From assembly GCF_000981585.1 (NCBI RefSeq), contig NZ_LN831776.1, positions 5,191,187-5,255,186 on the forward strand: DNA of 64,000 nt, given 5' to 3'. This DNA comes from Paenibacillus riograndensis SBR5. GTDB lineage: Bacteria; Bacillota; Bacilli; Paenibacillales; Paenibacillaceae. The number at the start of each line of letters is the position of its first letter. The stretch's first letter is position 1. The position numbers and the translations under genes were made by a program. Shown here piece after piece: positions 1 through 8,377 of this stretch. The notes under the pieces are model-generated. The model searched no databases. It was not told the DNA's origin and saw only the letters and a program-made list of their open reading frames with translations.

Positions 1-1485
1 GGCTTCTGCCATCCGGATCGCCTTCAGCATCGCTTTGGCCTTGTTGACGGTCTCCTCATATTCCTTCTCGGGAACCGAATCCCACACGATCCCTGCCCCA
101 GCCTGCACATAAGCCCGGCCTTTGCGGAAAATGATGGTGCGGATTGTAATGCAGGAATCCATATTTCCGGAAAATCCGAGATAGCCGATGGCTCCGGCGT
201 AAGCGCCTCTCGCTTCCCGTTCCAGTTCGGCGATGATTTCCATCGCCCGCAGCTTCGGCGCACCCGATACCGTTCCTGCCGGAAGACAGGAGAGGAAGGC
301 ATCGAAGAAATCCTTGCCCTCGTCGAGTGTCCCTGACACATTCGAGACGATATGCATCACATGCGAGTACCTCTCGATTTCCATGAAGGAATCGCATTTT
401 ACCGTACCGAATTTGGATACTCTGCCCAGGTCATTGCGGCCCAGATCCACCAGCATCAGATGCTCTGCCCGTTCCTTCTCGTCCTCCAGCAGTTCAGCGG
501 CCAGCGCCCGGTCCTGCGCTTCGTTCTCACCACGGGGACGGGTCCCGGCGATGGGACGGGTCTCCACACGGCCTCCGTCCACCTTGACGAGCGCCTCGGG
601 TGAAGTGCCGACGATGATTTCCTCATCCATTTTCAGATAATACATATAGGGTGAAGGATTCAGCGTCCGAAGCATCCGGTAGACATGCAGCGGAGATACT
701 TCTGTTTCAATGTGCAGCCGCTGGGACAGCACCACCTGAAAAATATCCCCCGCCCGGATATATTCCTTCGCCTGTTCCACATTGCTGATGTACTGTTCCC
801 TGGTAAGGTTCGAATGGATCTCGCCCAGTTCAATGTCCTGTGGAATGCTGCGCCGGTTGACGTTTTCCTTCGGTCCTTCCTTCTGAAGCTCTTCAGCCAT
901 ATTCTCAAGCTTCCGGCTCAGTTCCTCATATCCGGCCCGGATATCGGAATCCGTATCCCCGTCCTTGATATGCAGGTTGCCCACCAGGAGAATCTGCTGT
1001 TTCACATGATCGAATACGATAATGCGGTCGCAGAACATGAAGCGGATATCATCCATATTCAAATCATCGACTGCGTGGGCGGAGAGCTTCTCATAATACT
1101 GCAGCAGATCATAGCCGAAGAATCCGATGGCCCCGCCTGTAAAAGGAGGCATCCCGTCCAGCTTGGGACTGCGGTATGAGCGGAGCAGTGCTTTCAGCTC
1201 CTCGACGGGTTTGCCGGACAGCCGTCTCTTCTCGCCGCCGACCTCTACATGGACTTCGCCTTTTTTGCCGGAGACCATCAGGAAGGGGTCACTGCCGATA
1301 AAAGAATAACGGGCCCATTGTATCCCGCCCTCTACACTCTCCAGCAAAAAGGCCCGGTCCTGCCCGGCAAACCGCTGGAATAACCGGATGGGTGTCTCCA
1401 TATCGGCGAGCAGCCGCGTAACTACAGGGATCAGATTATATTCCCGCGACAGCGACAGCACTTCTTCTACTCTTGGATTCGTCAC
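1..1485 (-). CDS. trpE: Anthranilate synthase component I (partial, C-terminus beyond left edge)
   Basis: Converts chorismate plus ammonia or glutamine-derived ammonia to anthranilate, the first step of tryptophan synthesis, with the TrpG glutaminase subunit. The visible 495 codons carry the N-terminal feedback motif LLES (AFLLESVEGG) and the chorismate-binding domain signatures PIAGTRPRG, HLMLVDLGRNDLG and AGTVSGAPKLRAME. The start is GTG at 1485, chosen because AAGGAGG lies just upstream; no ATG fits. About 20 residues are probably missing past position 1. It follows aroH on the same strand and is preceded by a leader with a TRAP site and an intrinsic terminator, so it is very likely controlled by tryptophan-activated TRAP. 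Confidence 0.97.
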   Translation of the reverse strand, partial: MTNPRVEEVLSLSREYNLIPVVTRLLADMETPIRLFQRFAGQDRAFLLESVEGGIQWARYSFIGSDPFLMVSGKKGEVHVEVGGEKRRLSGKPVEELKALLRSYRSPKLDGMPPFTGGAIGFFGYDLLQYYEKLSAHAVDDLNMDDIRFMFCDRIIVFDHVKQQILLVGNLHIKDGDTDSDIRAGYEELSRKLENMAEELQKEGPKENVNRRSIPQDIELGEIHSNLTREQYISNVEQAKEYIRAGDIFQVVLSQRLHIETEVSPLHVYRMLRTLNPSPYMYYLKMDEEIIVGTSPEALVKVDGGRVETRPIAGTRPRGENEAQDRALAAELLEDEKERAEHLMLVDLGRNDLGRVSKFGTVKCDSFMEIERYSHVMHIVSNVSGTLDEGKDFFDAFLSCLPAGTVSGAPKLRAMEIIAELEREARGAYAGAIGYLGFSGNMDSCITIRTIIFRKGRAYVQAGAGIVWDSVPEKEYEETVNKAKAMLKAIRMAEA

Positions 1486-1530
1486 TTGGGATGCCTCCTT
1501 AGGTTGTTGGTTTATATTGTCCGAAATACA

Positions 1531-1556
1531 GAAAAACCTCTACCGAAGTAGAGGTT
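1531..1556 (-). terminator. trp leader attenuator terminator
   Basis: On the minus strand a 9-bp stem (AACCTCTAC / GTAGAGGTT, 1535-1556) with a CGAA-type loop is followed by a run of T (1531-1536). It lies about 45 bases before the trpE start, where an attenuator is expected. Its 5' arm and flank (RNA bases 1568 to 1545) can alternatively pair with RNA bases 1769 to 1751 inside the TRAP site (GAAGCAGAG against CUCUACUUC, one mismatch), giving a plausible antiterminator that bound TRAP would block. Confidence 0.88.
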
Positions 1557-1707
1557 TGTGTAAGTAAGTATATGAAAAAGCGCAAAGGAGCGGCATATCA
1601 CCATCGCAAAAGATGCACTTCTCCCATAGAAAAATCCGGCGATAGCGCAAATCAGCACTAAAGCGTACCTCAAAGAGAACTGCAAACCAAACGGTATGAT
1701 GCCTGGA

Positions 1708-1783
1708 CTCAACTAAAATTCTGCACTCTGCTCAACTATACTCAACTCAGCTTAACTAAACTCTGCTTCACTCGGCTAACTAC
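1708..1783 (-). promoter_or_regulatory. TRAP-binding site in trpE leader (11 NAG triplets at 5-nt spacing)
   Basis: Read on the minus strand from 1775 to 1721 there are eleven consecutive pentamers ending in AG: CCGAG, TGAAG, CAGAG, TTTAG, TTAAG, CTGAG, TTGAG, TATAG, TTGAG, CAGAG, TGCAG. Further AG triplets flank the run on both sides (GTAG and TTAG at 1776-1783; TTTTAG and TTGAG at 1708-1720). TRAP is an 11-subunit ring that binds 11 (G/U)AG-like triplets separated by two bases, so number and spacing match exactly. The mtrB gene is in this same window. Confidence 0.93.
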
Positions 1784-1831
1784 ACTATACATGATGGCTT
1801 TGGTCCATGGCAACCCCGCACAAGAAATTTG

Positions 1832-2203
1832 TTACTTCTGCTGTGAGAGATCCGGACGGAGCTTCCGGGCTTCATTCAAATAGACGTGGCGGATATCCCG
1901 CTGCGATTTATCGGTGTTGACCTGCACCATAAGCCGGATGCACTTCGGCAGGCCGCCTTTGACGGGAATCTCCACGGAGCACATCAGCGGCACCAGGTCC
2001 CAGCCTTCAATTTCCCGGATGGCCCGCGCCGGAAAGGTGGCGTCCAGATCTCCCGTCACCGTAATCCACACGCTGCAGATATCTTCCGCTATGACATCAT
2101 TTCGCTCCACAATCTCGCGCAGCAGTACAACCGTTTCGCGCAAGATCTCGTTTTCCTCATTGTTGGTTACGGTTGTTGCACCGCGTATTCCCCGGTTTAC
2201 CAC
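1832..2203 (-). CDS. aroH: Chorismate mutase, AroH type
   Basis: Rearranges chorismate to prephenate for phenylalanine and tyrosine synthesis. At 123 aa it has the size of the monofunctional B. subtilis AroH trimer enzyme, and the active-site residues are at the same positions: Arg7, Glu78 and Arg90 (RGIRGATTV, CSVEIPVKGG, KCIRLM). The C-terminal IRHVYLNEARKLRPDLS is typical of the family. Its start overlaps the 3' end of aroB by 7 nt, implying translational coupling. It lies between aroB and the trpE leader, in the aroF-aroB-aroH-trp order of Bacillus. Confidence 0.97.
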   Translation of the reverse strand: MVNRGIRGATTVTNNEENEILRETVVLLREIVERNDVIAEDICSVWITVTGDLDATFPARAIREIEGWDLVPLMCSVEIPVKGGLPKCIRLMVQVNTDKSQRDIRHVYLNEARKLRPDLSQQK

Positions 2204-3303
2204 GGGCTTCCCTCCTTCTTAAGCTGCGCGAGAACCTCGCGGACGGCGCTCGGCTGCACATCATTCACGATGCTGACAGCGCCGATTGAATCCGGCACGA
2301 TAAAGGTCATCTTGCCTTCCTTGAATTTCTTGTCATGCATCATCGCTTCCATCAGCTCATCCTCGCTGTACTCCGCAGGCAATTTCACGGGAAGCGAGAG
2401 TGCTGACAGCATGGCAATGGTATCCTCATAAATCGCCCGTTCCCGGCCAAGCTTGGCGGCGAGCAGTGCAGAACCTGCCATTCCGATGGCAATGGCTTCG
2501 CCGTGCAGGAATACACCGTATCCGCCTACGGCTTCAATCGCGTGTCCGATCGTATGCCCAAGGTTCAGAAACGCTCTTTGCCCATGCTCCCGCTCGTCAT
2601 TGCTGACGACCTGGGCCTTGATCGCACAGCCCCGCTCCAGCGCGTATCCCAATGCCTCTGTATTCAGGGAGAGCAGTTCAGAAGCATGTTCAAGGCACCA
2701 GTAAGCAAAGTCACGGTCCAGAATCAGACCGTGCTTCACCACTTCAGCCAGTCCCGAAGAGATCTGGCGCGGCGGAAGCGTGCTCAGGGTATCCAAATCA
2801 TACAGCACCAGCGACGGCTGATAGAAGGCGCCAATCATATTCTTCGCCAGCGGGTGATTCACCGCCACCTTGCCGCCTACACTGCTGTCATGAGCCAATA
2901 TGGTAGTAGGAATCTGAATGAAGCCTATTCCGCGCATGAAAGTTGCGGCTACAAATCCCGCCAGATCCCCTACCACACCGCCGCCCAGCGCCAGTACGGC
3001 TGAACTGCGGTCCAGGCCGGCCTGGATTGCCGTTGTGATGACTTCTTCATACACAGCCAGTGATTTGGAGGCCTCTCCGGCCGGAATCACATGACTGACT
3101 ACAGCATATCCTTCTCCGCGCAGGGCGGCCTCAACCACGGGAAGATACCGCGGGGCCACTTCGCTGTCACTGACGATCAGCAGCGGACTGCGGAGCGGGA
3201 ACCCGGCCTTCACACAATGCTGGCCAATGTCACGCAAGAGTCCGCTTCCGATGTGGATCGGATAGGAACGTTCACCGAGTTCTACCGTAATGCTGCGCAT
3301 CAT
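2197..3303 (-). CDS. aroB: 3-dehydroquinate synthase
   Basis: Second step of the shikimate pathway: cyclises DAHP to 3-dehydroquinate using NAD+ and a divalent metal. The 368-aa length is normal. Visible signatures include the NAD-binding segment ALGGGVVGDLAGFVAATFMRG, the KVAVNHPLAKNMIGAF loop, and metal-ligand regions SGLAEVVKHGLI and LNLGHTIGHAIE/HGEAIAIGM. Starts at tandem ATGs (MMRS) at 3303, overlapping the aroC stop by one base; the downstream aroH overlaps by 7 nt, so the three aro genes form one transcriptional unit. Confidence 0.97.
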   Translation of the reverse strand: MMRSITVELGERSYPIHIGSGLLRDIGQHCVKAGFPLRSPLLIVSDSEVAPRYLPVVEAALRGEGYAVVSHVIPAGEASKSLAVYEEVITTAIQAGLDRSSAVLALGGGVVGDLAGFVAATFMRGIGFIQIPTTILAHDSSVGGKVAVNHPLAKNMIGAFYQPSLVLYDLDTLSTLPPRQISSGLAEVVKHGLILDRDFAYWCLEHASELLSLNTEALGYALERGCAIKAQVVSNDEREHGQRAFLNLGHTIGHAIEAVGGYGVFLHGEAIAIGMAGSALLAAKLGRERAIYEDTIAMLSALSLPVKLPAEYSEDELMEAMMHDKKFKEGKMTFIVPDSIGAVSIVNDVQPSAVREVLAQLKKEGSPW

Positions 3304-4472
3304 TAGTAGCTCTCCAGCTGTGCCTGGTAATTGTTGTAGTTGGCTCTGATCTCCTCAATGGAGTCCCCGCCGAACTTGTCCATAAAGGCTTTGGCGATCT
3401 CCCAGGCCACCACATTCTCAAGCACCACACATGCAGCCGGCACAGCACAGGCGTCTGAACGTTCCACCTGGGCGGTAAAAGGCTCTTTCGTGTCGATATC
3501 GACACTCTGCAGCGGTTTGTACAACGTCGGAATCGGCTTCATCACTCCGCGGACCACAACCGGCATCCCGTTGGTCATTCCGCCTTCAAAGCCGCCCAGA
3601 CGGTTGCTCGCCCGGTAGTACCCCCGGGATGCTTCATACATGATCTCATCATGGACCTGCGAGCCCCGCAGCTTGCCTGCCTCAAAACCAATGCCGATTT
3701 CCACACCCTTGAAGGCGTTGATGGACATTACTGCACCGGCGATGGCACCATCCAGCTTGCGGTCGGACTGTACATGGCTTCCCAGGCCGACCGGCAGGCC
3801 TTCAACGATACATTCCACGATGCCGCCGATGGAGTCGCCTTCCTCCTTGATCTTATCTATGTAAGCTTCCATCTTCTTCTCAGTTTCTTTATCCACAACT
3901 CTCACCGAAGAAGCTTCTGTCTGCTCGATCAGCTCATCAACCGGCAGATCATTTGCAGGCGCTTCAATTTCACCGATACGGATCACCTGTCCGGCAATCT
4001 TCACGCCAAACGCAGCCAAAAGCTGCCGGGCTACGGCACCTACAGCCACTCTGGCCGCCGTTTCGCGGGCGCTGGAGCGCTCAAGCACATTCCGGAGGTC
4101 TGTCAGATTATATTTCAGTCCGCCGTTCAGGTCCGCATGTCCGGGACGGGGACGGTTCACACGCCGCTTCTCTTCATCGCTGCCGGGAATAGGCTCGATG
4201 TTCATAATATTTTTCCAGTGGGTCCAATCCTTATTCTCCACAACCAGAGCTACAGGAGCACCCGTGGTGTAACCATGACGGACACCGCCGACGATTTCTG
4301 CCGAATCCTTTTCGATCTGCATCCGGCGTCCCCGCCCGTACCCTTTTTGCCGCCGCTGCAGTTGAAAGTTAAGCTCTTCAAAATCAAGTGTCAAATTGCT
4401 GGGCAGTCCTTCAATAATAGCTGTAAGCTGGGGGCCGTGCGTTTCCCCCGCTGTTAAGTAACGTAAACTCAT
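3303..4472 (-). CDS. aroC: Chorismate synthase
   Basis: Converts EPSP to chorismate, using reduced FMN; equivalent to B. subtilis aroF. The start at 4472 ([15 protein letters not shown]) is chosen because AGGGGG lies 8-9 nt upstream; an in-frame GTG at 4490 overlaps that ribosome site and is unlikely. Family signatures seen: the N-terminal [39 protein letters not shown] and [11 protein letters not shown]. It is the first gene of the aroC-aroB-aroH unit. Its product is the branch point for TrpE, AroH and MqnA, all encoded in this window. Confidence 0.97.
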   Translation of the reverse strand: MSLRYLTAGETHGPQLTAIIEGLPSNLTLDFEELNFQLQRRQKGYGRGRRMQIEKDSAEIVGGVRHGYTTGAPVALVVENKDWTHWKNIMNIEPIPGSDEEKRRVNRPRPGHADLNGGLKYNLTDLRNVLERSSARETAARVAVGAVARQLLAAFGVKIAGQVIRIGEIEAPANDLPVDELIEQTEASSVRVVDKETEKKMEAYIDKIKEEGDSIGGIVECIVEGLPVGLGSHVQSDRKLDGAIAGAVMSINAFKGVEIGIGFEAGKLRGSQVHDEIMYEASRGYYRASNRLGGFEGGMTNGMPVVVRGVMKPIPTLYKPLQSVDIDTKEPFTAQVERSDACAVPAACVVLENVVAWEIAKAFMDKFGGDSIEEIRANYNNYQAQLESY

Positions 4473-4608
4473 GCTGCGTTCCCCCTTCACACTTTTAAAC
4501 TGTAAACCGCTAAAATGTTAAATGTCTTTGCTCATTATAGTATAGGGAATCCGCTTTGACAAGAAAGGGATACACCCGGCCTGCCCGTATCCGGCACGAA
4601 AAAGAACA

Positions 4609-4642
4609 GCGCCGCCTCTACTCTTCCGAGTAAAGACGACGC
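4609..4642 (-). terminator. Intrinsic terminator downstream of the 53-aa ORF
   Basis: Minus-strand 15-bp stem with some G-U pairs (GCGTCGTCTTTACTC / GAGTAGAGGCGGCGC, loop GGAA) followed by TGTTCTTTTT. It ends transcription of the small gene at 4669-4830 before aroC. Confidence 0.85.
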
Positions 4643-4668
4643 TGCAGTGTACCCGGAGAATCCGGTCC

Positions 4669-4830
4669 TCAACTGCCGATTCTCCGGCTTGGCGGCAGGC
4701 ATGACGCCTTGTCAGCTTCAAGCGCGAGCAGACTTTGCAGCTGCCGCTCTTCAACACCGAGAATTTGCCCGCATTCACGTACGGTCAGAAAGCCGCGTCT
4801 GTAGGCATCTATGACCTTGCTTTTATCCAT
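4669..4830 (-). CDS. Small 53-aa putative helix-turn-helix protein
   Basis: ATG at 4830 gives 53 residues, MDKSKVIDAYRRGFLTVREC... to ...PPSRRIGS. The first 35 residues (IDAYRRGFLTVRECGQILGV then ERQLQSLLALE) look like a short helix-turn-helix of the sigma-region-4 or MerR kind. A weak ribosome site (AGGTCG) lies upstream. The stop codon lies inside a 10-bp inverted repeat (4653-4687), and a strong terminator follows. I do not recognise the gene; a DNA-binding role is inference only. It stands alone between cheR and aroC. Confidence 0.6.
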   Translation of the reverse strand: MDKSKVIDAYRRGFLTVRECGQILGVEERQLQSLLALEADKASCLPPSRRIGS

Positions 4831-4941
4831 CGGATTGTACGACCTTTCGCATGACTCGCGTAATCAACCTCTACTGTCCAGTATCACTGAAAACAGGCGA
4901 AAGTATACGTATATCCCTAAGGAATGCCTTTTTGCGGGACA

Positions 4942-5161
4942 TATATAGAGTGAACTTAAGATATTTACATTTTAGGGACTTCGTCGGGACTCCAGTGAAT
5001 GTTTGGACTTCCGGCCGCTGCCCATCTGCAGATTTCTTGATTGTTATCGCTGTTCGCGGTGGAAATCCGCAGACAAAGGCGGACGCATTCGCTCCGTAAG
5101 TATCCAAACTTCCCCTCCATCCCTTTTCCCTTTTGTTCGTTTTTCAAGTTCACTCTATAAA
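4942..5161. repeat. MITE-like element, copy 1, with IS630-type terminal inverted repeats
   Basis: A gene-free 220-bp block bounded by inverted repeats: left TATATAGAGTGAACTTAAGA (4942-4961), right reverse-complement TTTATAGAGTGAACTTGAAA (5142-5161), sharing 14 bp. The interior is a long imperfect palindrome (TGTTTGGACTTCC ... TCCAAACTTCCCC, and CTGCAGATTTC ... GAAATCCGCAGAC). The interior recurs at 44767-44910. The ends resemble those of the IS630-type element at 27.5-28.7 kb (TATATA..TTGAACTAAAGA), suggesting a non-autonomous relative. No coding capacity. Confidence 0.75.
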
Positions 5162-5167
5162 GCTGCT

Positions 5168-5971
5168 TTATTTCTTGCGGTAAAAGAACGTTTCCGTCGA
5201 TTCGAATCCGTACTGCGCCGGCGTGAAAATCTGCTCCGTGCTGCCTACGAACAGATACCCGCCCGGACGCAGGCTGGCTGAAAACTTATGGTACAGCTTG
5301 TTTTTGGCTTCCTCCGTAAAATATATCATGACATTGCGGCAGATGATCAAGTCGAAGCCTTCATCAAACTTATCCAGCAGCAGGTTCTGCTTGCGGAAAT
5401 CGATATTTTTCTTGAGTCCTTCACTGACCTTGAACACCGGCCCTTCCGGTGTAAAATAGCGGCCGGCGACATCCTTCGGCACATCCTTCAGCGACCGCTC
5501 CAGGTAGATGCCCTGCTTCGCTTTGGCCAGTGCCCCGTCATCAATGTCTGTCGCCAGAATGCCGGTCTGGGCCAGAATGTTTTTGTCGGAGAGGATCATC
5601 GCCAGTGTGTACGGCTCTTCGCCGGTGGAGCAGGCAGCGCTCCACAGCTTCAGCCTGCGGCCCGAACGCTGCAGTTCAGGCAGAATGACATCCCGCAGGA
5701 CCTCCCAGCGGTTCGGGTTGCGCCAGAATTCCGAGACATTGATGGTCATGCGGTCCAGGAATTCATAGAACAAGGCTTTGTCCTTCATCATTGCGGCGAA
5801 AAAATCGCTGAAGGACTGATAGCCGTTCTTCATCCGCAGCGTGGTCAGACGCCGTTTCATCTGCGCTTCCTTATACTGCGCCAGGTCAATTCCGGTGCTT
5901 TGCTTAACGTTATGGATAAATCCGGTGTAATCCGGGTCTGGTGCTGTTGCTGCTTCTTCTCGTTCAGCCAT
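5168..5971 (-). CDS. cheR: Chemotaxis protein methyltransferase
   Basis: Transfers methyl groups from S-adenosylmethionine to glutamates of chemoreceptors, setting adaptation in chemotaxis. The 267-aa protein has the N-terminal all-helical CheR domain (about residues 15-75, YKEAQMKRRLTTLRMKNG) and the SAM-binding fold with LWSAACSTGEEPYTLAM, ATDIDDGALAKAK, and DLIICRNVMIYF. It is the last gene of the hep-ndk-cheR run, as in B. subtilis. A MITE-like repeat begins 6 bases beyond its stop. A chemoreceptor substrate is encoded at 39 kb. Confidence 0.96.
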   Translation of the reverse strand: MAEREEAATAPDPDYTGFIHNVKQSTGIDLAQYKEAQMKRRLTTLRMKNGYQSFSDFFAAMMKDKALFYEFLDRMTINVSEFWRNPNRWEVLRDVILPELQRSGRRLKLWSAACSTGEEPYTLAMILSDKNILAQTGILATDIDDGALAKAKQGIYLERSLKDVPKDVAGRYFTPEGPVFKVSEGLKKNIDFRKQNLLLDKFDEGFDLIICRNVMIYFTEEAKNKLYHKFSASLRPGGYLFVGSTEQIFTPAQYGFESTETFFYRKK

Positions 5972-5997
5972 TTCTTTTCCCTGCCTCCCGCCTGAAC

Positions 5998-6441
5998 CTA
6001 CATCCAGGCCGCGATGTCTTTGTTGTAATCCGCCGGTTCATCCGGAGCAAAGAAATTGGCGATTTCACGTGCCGCACTTTCCGGGGAATCCGAACCATGA
6101 ATCAAATTCAGAGGGGTGTGGCTGGCATAATCTCCGCGGATCGTACCCGGCAGAGCTTCCCCCACCTTGGTTTTGCCGATCATCAACCGGGACAGCGCGA
6201 TTACGTCATCCCCTTCCCAGACCATGGCAAATACAGGTCCAGAGGTAATAAAGCGCACTAATTCGGGAAAGAAATCCTTCCCTTCATGTTCAGCGTAATG
6301 CTTCTTCGCCTGCTCTTCTGTAATGATGATCAGCTTCGCGGCAACCAGCTTGAATCCTTTGTCCTCCAGACGGGCCACAATCCGCCCAATCAATCCGCGC
6401 TGCACCCCATCCGGTTTTATCATCAGATACGTTTGCTCCAT
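5998..6441 (-). CDS. ndk: Nucleoside diphosphate kinase
   Basis: Phosphorylates NDPs to NTPs through a phosphohistidine intermediate. The 147-aa length is standard. The start is ATG at 6441 ([16 protein letters not shown]), with GGAGAG about 8 nt upstream; a further upstream start at 6456 overlaps this ribosome site. The active-site His is H115 in [12 protein letters not shown]; other signatures are [11 protein letters not shown] and RGDYASH. It lies between hepT and cheR as in B. subtilis. Confidence 0.97.
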   Translation of the reverse strand: MEQTYLMIKPDGVQRGLIGRIVARLEDKGFKLVAAKLIIITEEQAKKHYAEHEGKDFFPELVRFITSGPVFAMVWEGDDVIALSRLMIGKTKVGEALPGTIRGDYASHTPLNLIHGSDSPESAAREIANFFAPDEPADYNKDIAAWM

Positions 6442-6548
6442 AGAGTCACTCTCCATTTTCTATTATTCCTAATGAATAATAAGCTGTTTTTCTGATAGTA
6501 TCAGAAACCATGCCATCTGTGAACGCTTAATATTTTAAATTCTGCAGA

Positions 6549-7517
6549 TTAATAAGACCGCCCTGTCACAAAAAAAGCAATATCCTTCAAATTGCGCTTC
6601 GTCCGGTTGTTCGGCAGCTGGTCCAGCGCCTCAAGCGCCTTGGCAATGTAGCGGGATGCCAGCTCTTCTGCCCTGGCAATGCCTTCACCCGACAGAATCA
6701 GATCGATGGCGCGCCCCACGCCGCTATTGCCTTCACGGATGGAAGCCAGCTCTGTAAGCAGCGCACTCCGCAGCCGCTGGTCTTCCAGGCTGTATATCAC
6801 CGGCAGTGTAATATTGCCCTGCCGCATGTCGCTGCCCGGAGGTTTGCCGATTTGCTTCTCCGTCCCGGAAAGATCGAGCAGATCGTCACGGATCTGGAAC
6901 GCCATGCCGACGTTATATCCGTAATCATAGAGCAGCCTGGCCGTATTCGGCTCCGCATCCGCGGCCAGCGCACCAAGCTGGCAGCTGATGGCAATCAGCA
7001 GCGCCGTCTTGCGGCGGATGCGCCGCAGATAATGGCGCACGCTCTGCTCGCTGTTGAAGAAGTCACGGATCTGCTCCATCTCTCCGATGGACATTTCCAC
7101 CATCGCCTTGGAGAGGATCTGGTGTATTCGCGGATTGCCCAGCTCCGAGGTCATTACCAGCGCCTTGGCATATATATAGTCCCCGGTATACATGGCGATT
7201 TTATCGCCCCATTTCGCTTTGACCGTCAGCTCTCCGCGCCGCAGCTCTGCATCGTCGATGACATCGTCGTGAACCAGCGAGGCGCTGTGGATCAGCTCCA
7301 GCGGTATGGCAACACGCTTTAGCTTCTCCAGGTCATATTGCCCGAATTTGCCGCCCATCAGCACAAAGACCGGGCGCAGCCTTTTGCCGCCTGCCTTCAG
7401 CAGGTGCAGGGACGTTTCTGTCAGCAGATCATCGTCCCCCTGTACGCTGCGGTAGAGCTCTTTTTCGATCTGATCCATATCCTTGTTCAGCAAGCCAAAC
7501 ATTTGCATTCGTTTCAT
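6549..7517 (-). CDS. hepT: Heptaprenyl diphosphate synthase component II (polyprenyl synthase)
   Basis: Catalytic subunit that, with HepS, extends farnesyl diphosphate to the C35 side chain of menaquinone-7. Both Asp-rich motifs are present: HDDVIDDAELRRGE and FQIRDDLLDLSG, plus the basic GGKRLRPVFV segment. The start is ATG at 7517 (MKRMQMFG), which overlaps the mqnA stop as ATGA, implying coupling; a longer reading frame into mqnA exists but has no ribosome site. HepS is encoded 3 kb upstream, with four menaquinone genes in between. Confidence 0.95.
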   Translation of the reverse strand: MKRMQMFGLLNKDMDQIEKELYRSVQGDDDLLTETSLHLLKAGGKRLRPVFVLMGGKFGQYDLEKLKRVAIPLELIHSASLVHDDVIDDAELRRGELTVKAKWGDKIAMYTGDYIYAKALVMTSELGNPRIHQILSKAMVEMSIGEMEQIRDFFNSEQSVRHYLRRIRRKTALLIAISCQLGALAADAEPNTARLLYDYGYNVGMAFQIRDDLLDLSGTEKQIGKPPGSDMRQGNITLPVIYSLEDQRLRSALLTELASIREGNSGVGRAIDLILSGEGIARAEELASRYIAKALEALDQLPNNRTKRNLKDIAFFVTGRSY

Positions 7518-8374
7518 TCGTTCACCCGTGTCAGCAGATTTTGGCTCCACATCTCCATCTTCACTTCACGCTGCAGCAGACCCAGCTCGTAGGCGTAGCG
7601 GAAATAGAGGTTCAGCCCTTCCTGTTGCCTTTCCCCAAAGTCATAACATAAATTACGGAAGTACGTGTCCCAATAGGCTGCTGAACCCCCGATAGCTGAG
7701 CAGGCCTCCCGGATAATGGGCGCCAGATTCTGCCGGCCGCGTCTCTTGCTCTCCACAAAGGCGTCGGCGATTTCAGCCACTGCCTCCGGTCTCATTCGGG
7801 CAGCCTCCCGGTTCACGGCCCAGACGGCAAAAGTCATCCCGAATCCGGTCCATTCCTTCCACAGCCCGCCAAGGTCAGTAACGATATAGCCCTGATCCTG
7901 CCACGAAGCCCGGATCGCATGATCACCGATCAGCAGGCAGGCATCCGCCCCGGCCATCATCTGGTCCAGATCAGGTGCGGCGCTGATATATTCAGGTTTG
8001 CCGTTCAATGCTTTTGCCATCAGGATCTTCAGCAAATTGACCGATGTGGCCGAAGTATTGGTTACAGCAATCGTTCCTGAGGCGACCTGTGCCAGCGGCA
8101 CACGTGAAAACATCAGAATGGACTTCACCGGTCCATCGGAGCTAACCGACAAATCCGGCAGCAGCAGCAGCCGTTCGCTTGCAGCCGCGTAGGCAAAAGA
8201 GGACAAGGCTCCCACATGAATACTTCCGCTGGTCATACCTTGATTAAGAACGGCTGGCACCTCGCTCACCATCTCTGCGGGAAAGCTTAAGGAAGAGGTG
8301 TGGAAATTGTGAAATACCGGCCAGGAATTGGTATAGCTGATTTTACCGATAACGGTAGGTTCAGGATCATTCAT
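7514..8374 (-). CDS. mqnA: Chorismate dehydratase of the futalosine menaquinone pathway
   Basis: MqnA dehydrates chorismate to 3-enolpyruvylbenzoate, the first committed step of the futalosine route. The 286-aa protein starts IGKISYTNSWPVFHNF and has the periplasmic-binding-protein-like fold motifs QGMTSGSIHVGALSSFAYA, TNTSATSVNLLKIL and ADACLLIGDHAIR characteristic of MqnA. It is followed by hepT (ATGA overlap) and preceded by ubiX (3-nt gap). Its presence indicates menaquinone is made by the futalosine route, while B. subtilis uses the classical Men route. Remaining mqn genes are not in the window. Confidence 0.93.
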   Translation of the reverse strand: MNDPEPTVIGKISYTNSWPVFHNFHTSSLSFPAEMVSEVPAVLNQGMTSGSIHVGALSSFAYAAASERLLLLPDLSVSSDGPVKSILMFSRVPLAQVASGTIAVTNTSATSVNLLKILMAKALNGKPEYISAAPDLDQMMAGADACLLIGDHAIRASWQDQGYIVTDLGGLWKEWTGFGMTFAVWAVNREAARMRPEAVAEIADAFVESKRRGRQNLAPIIREACSAIGGSAAYWDTYFRNLCYDFGERQQEGLNLYFRYAYELGLLQREVKMEMWSQNLLTRVNE

Positions 8375-8377
8375 CCT

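Noticed and set aside
1512..1712. 66-aa ORF in the trpE leader, considered as a leader peptide
   Set aside because: It contains no Trp codons and crosses the attenuator; the TRAP site explains the regulation better.
4518..4778. 86-aa minus-strand ORF
   Set aside because: It overlaps the better-supported 53-aa frame and its terminator, and it has no ribosome site or recognisable composition.
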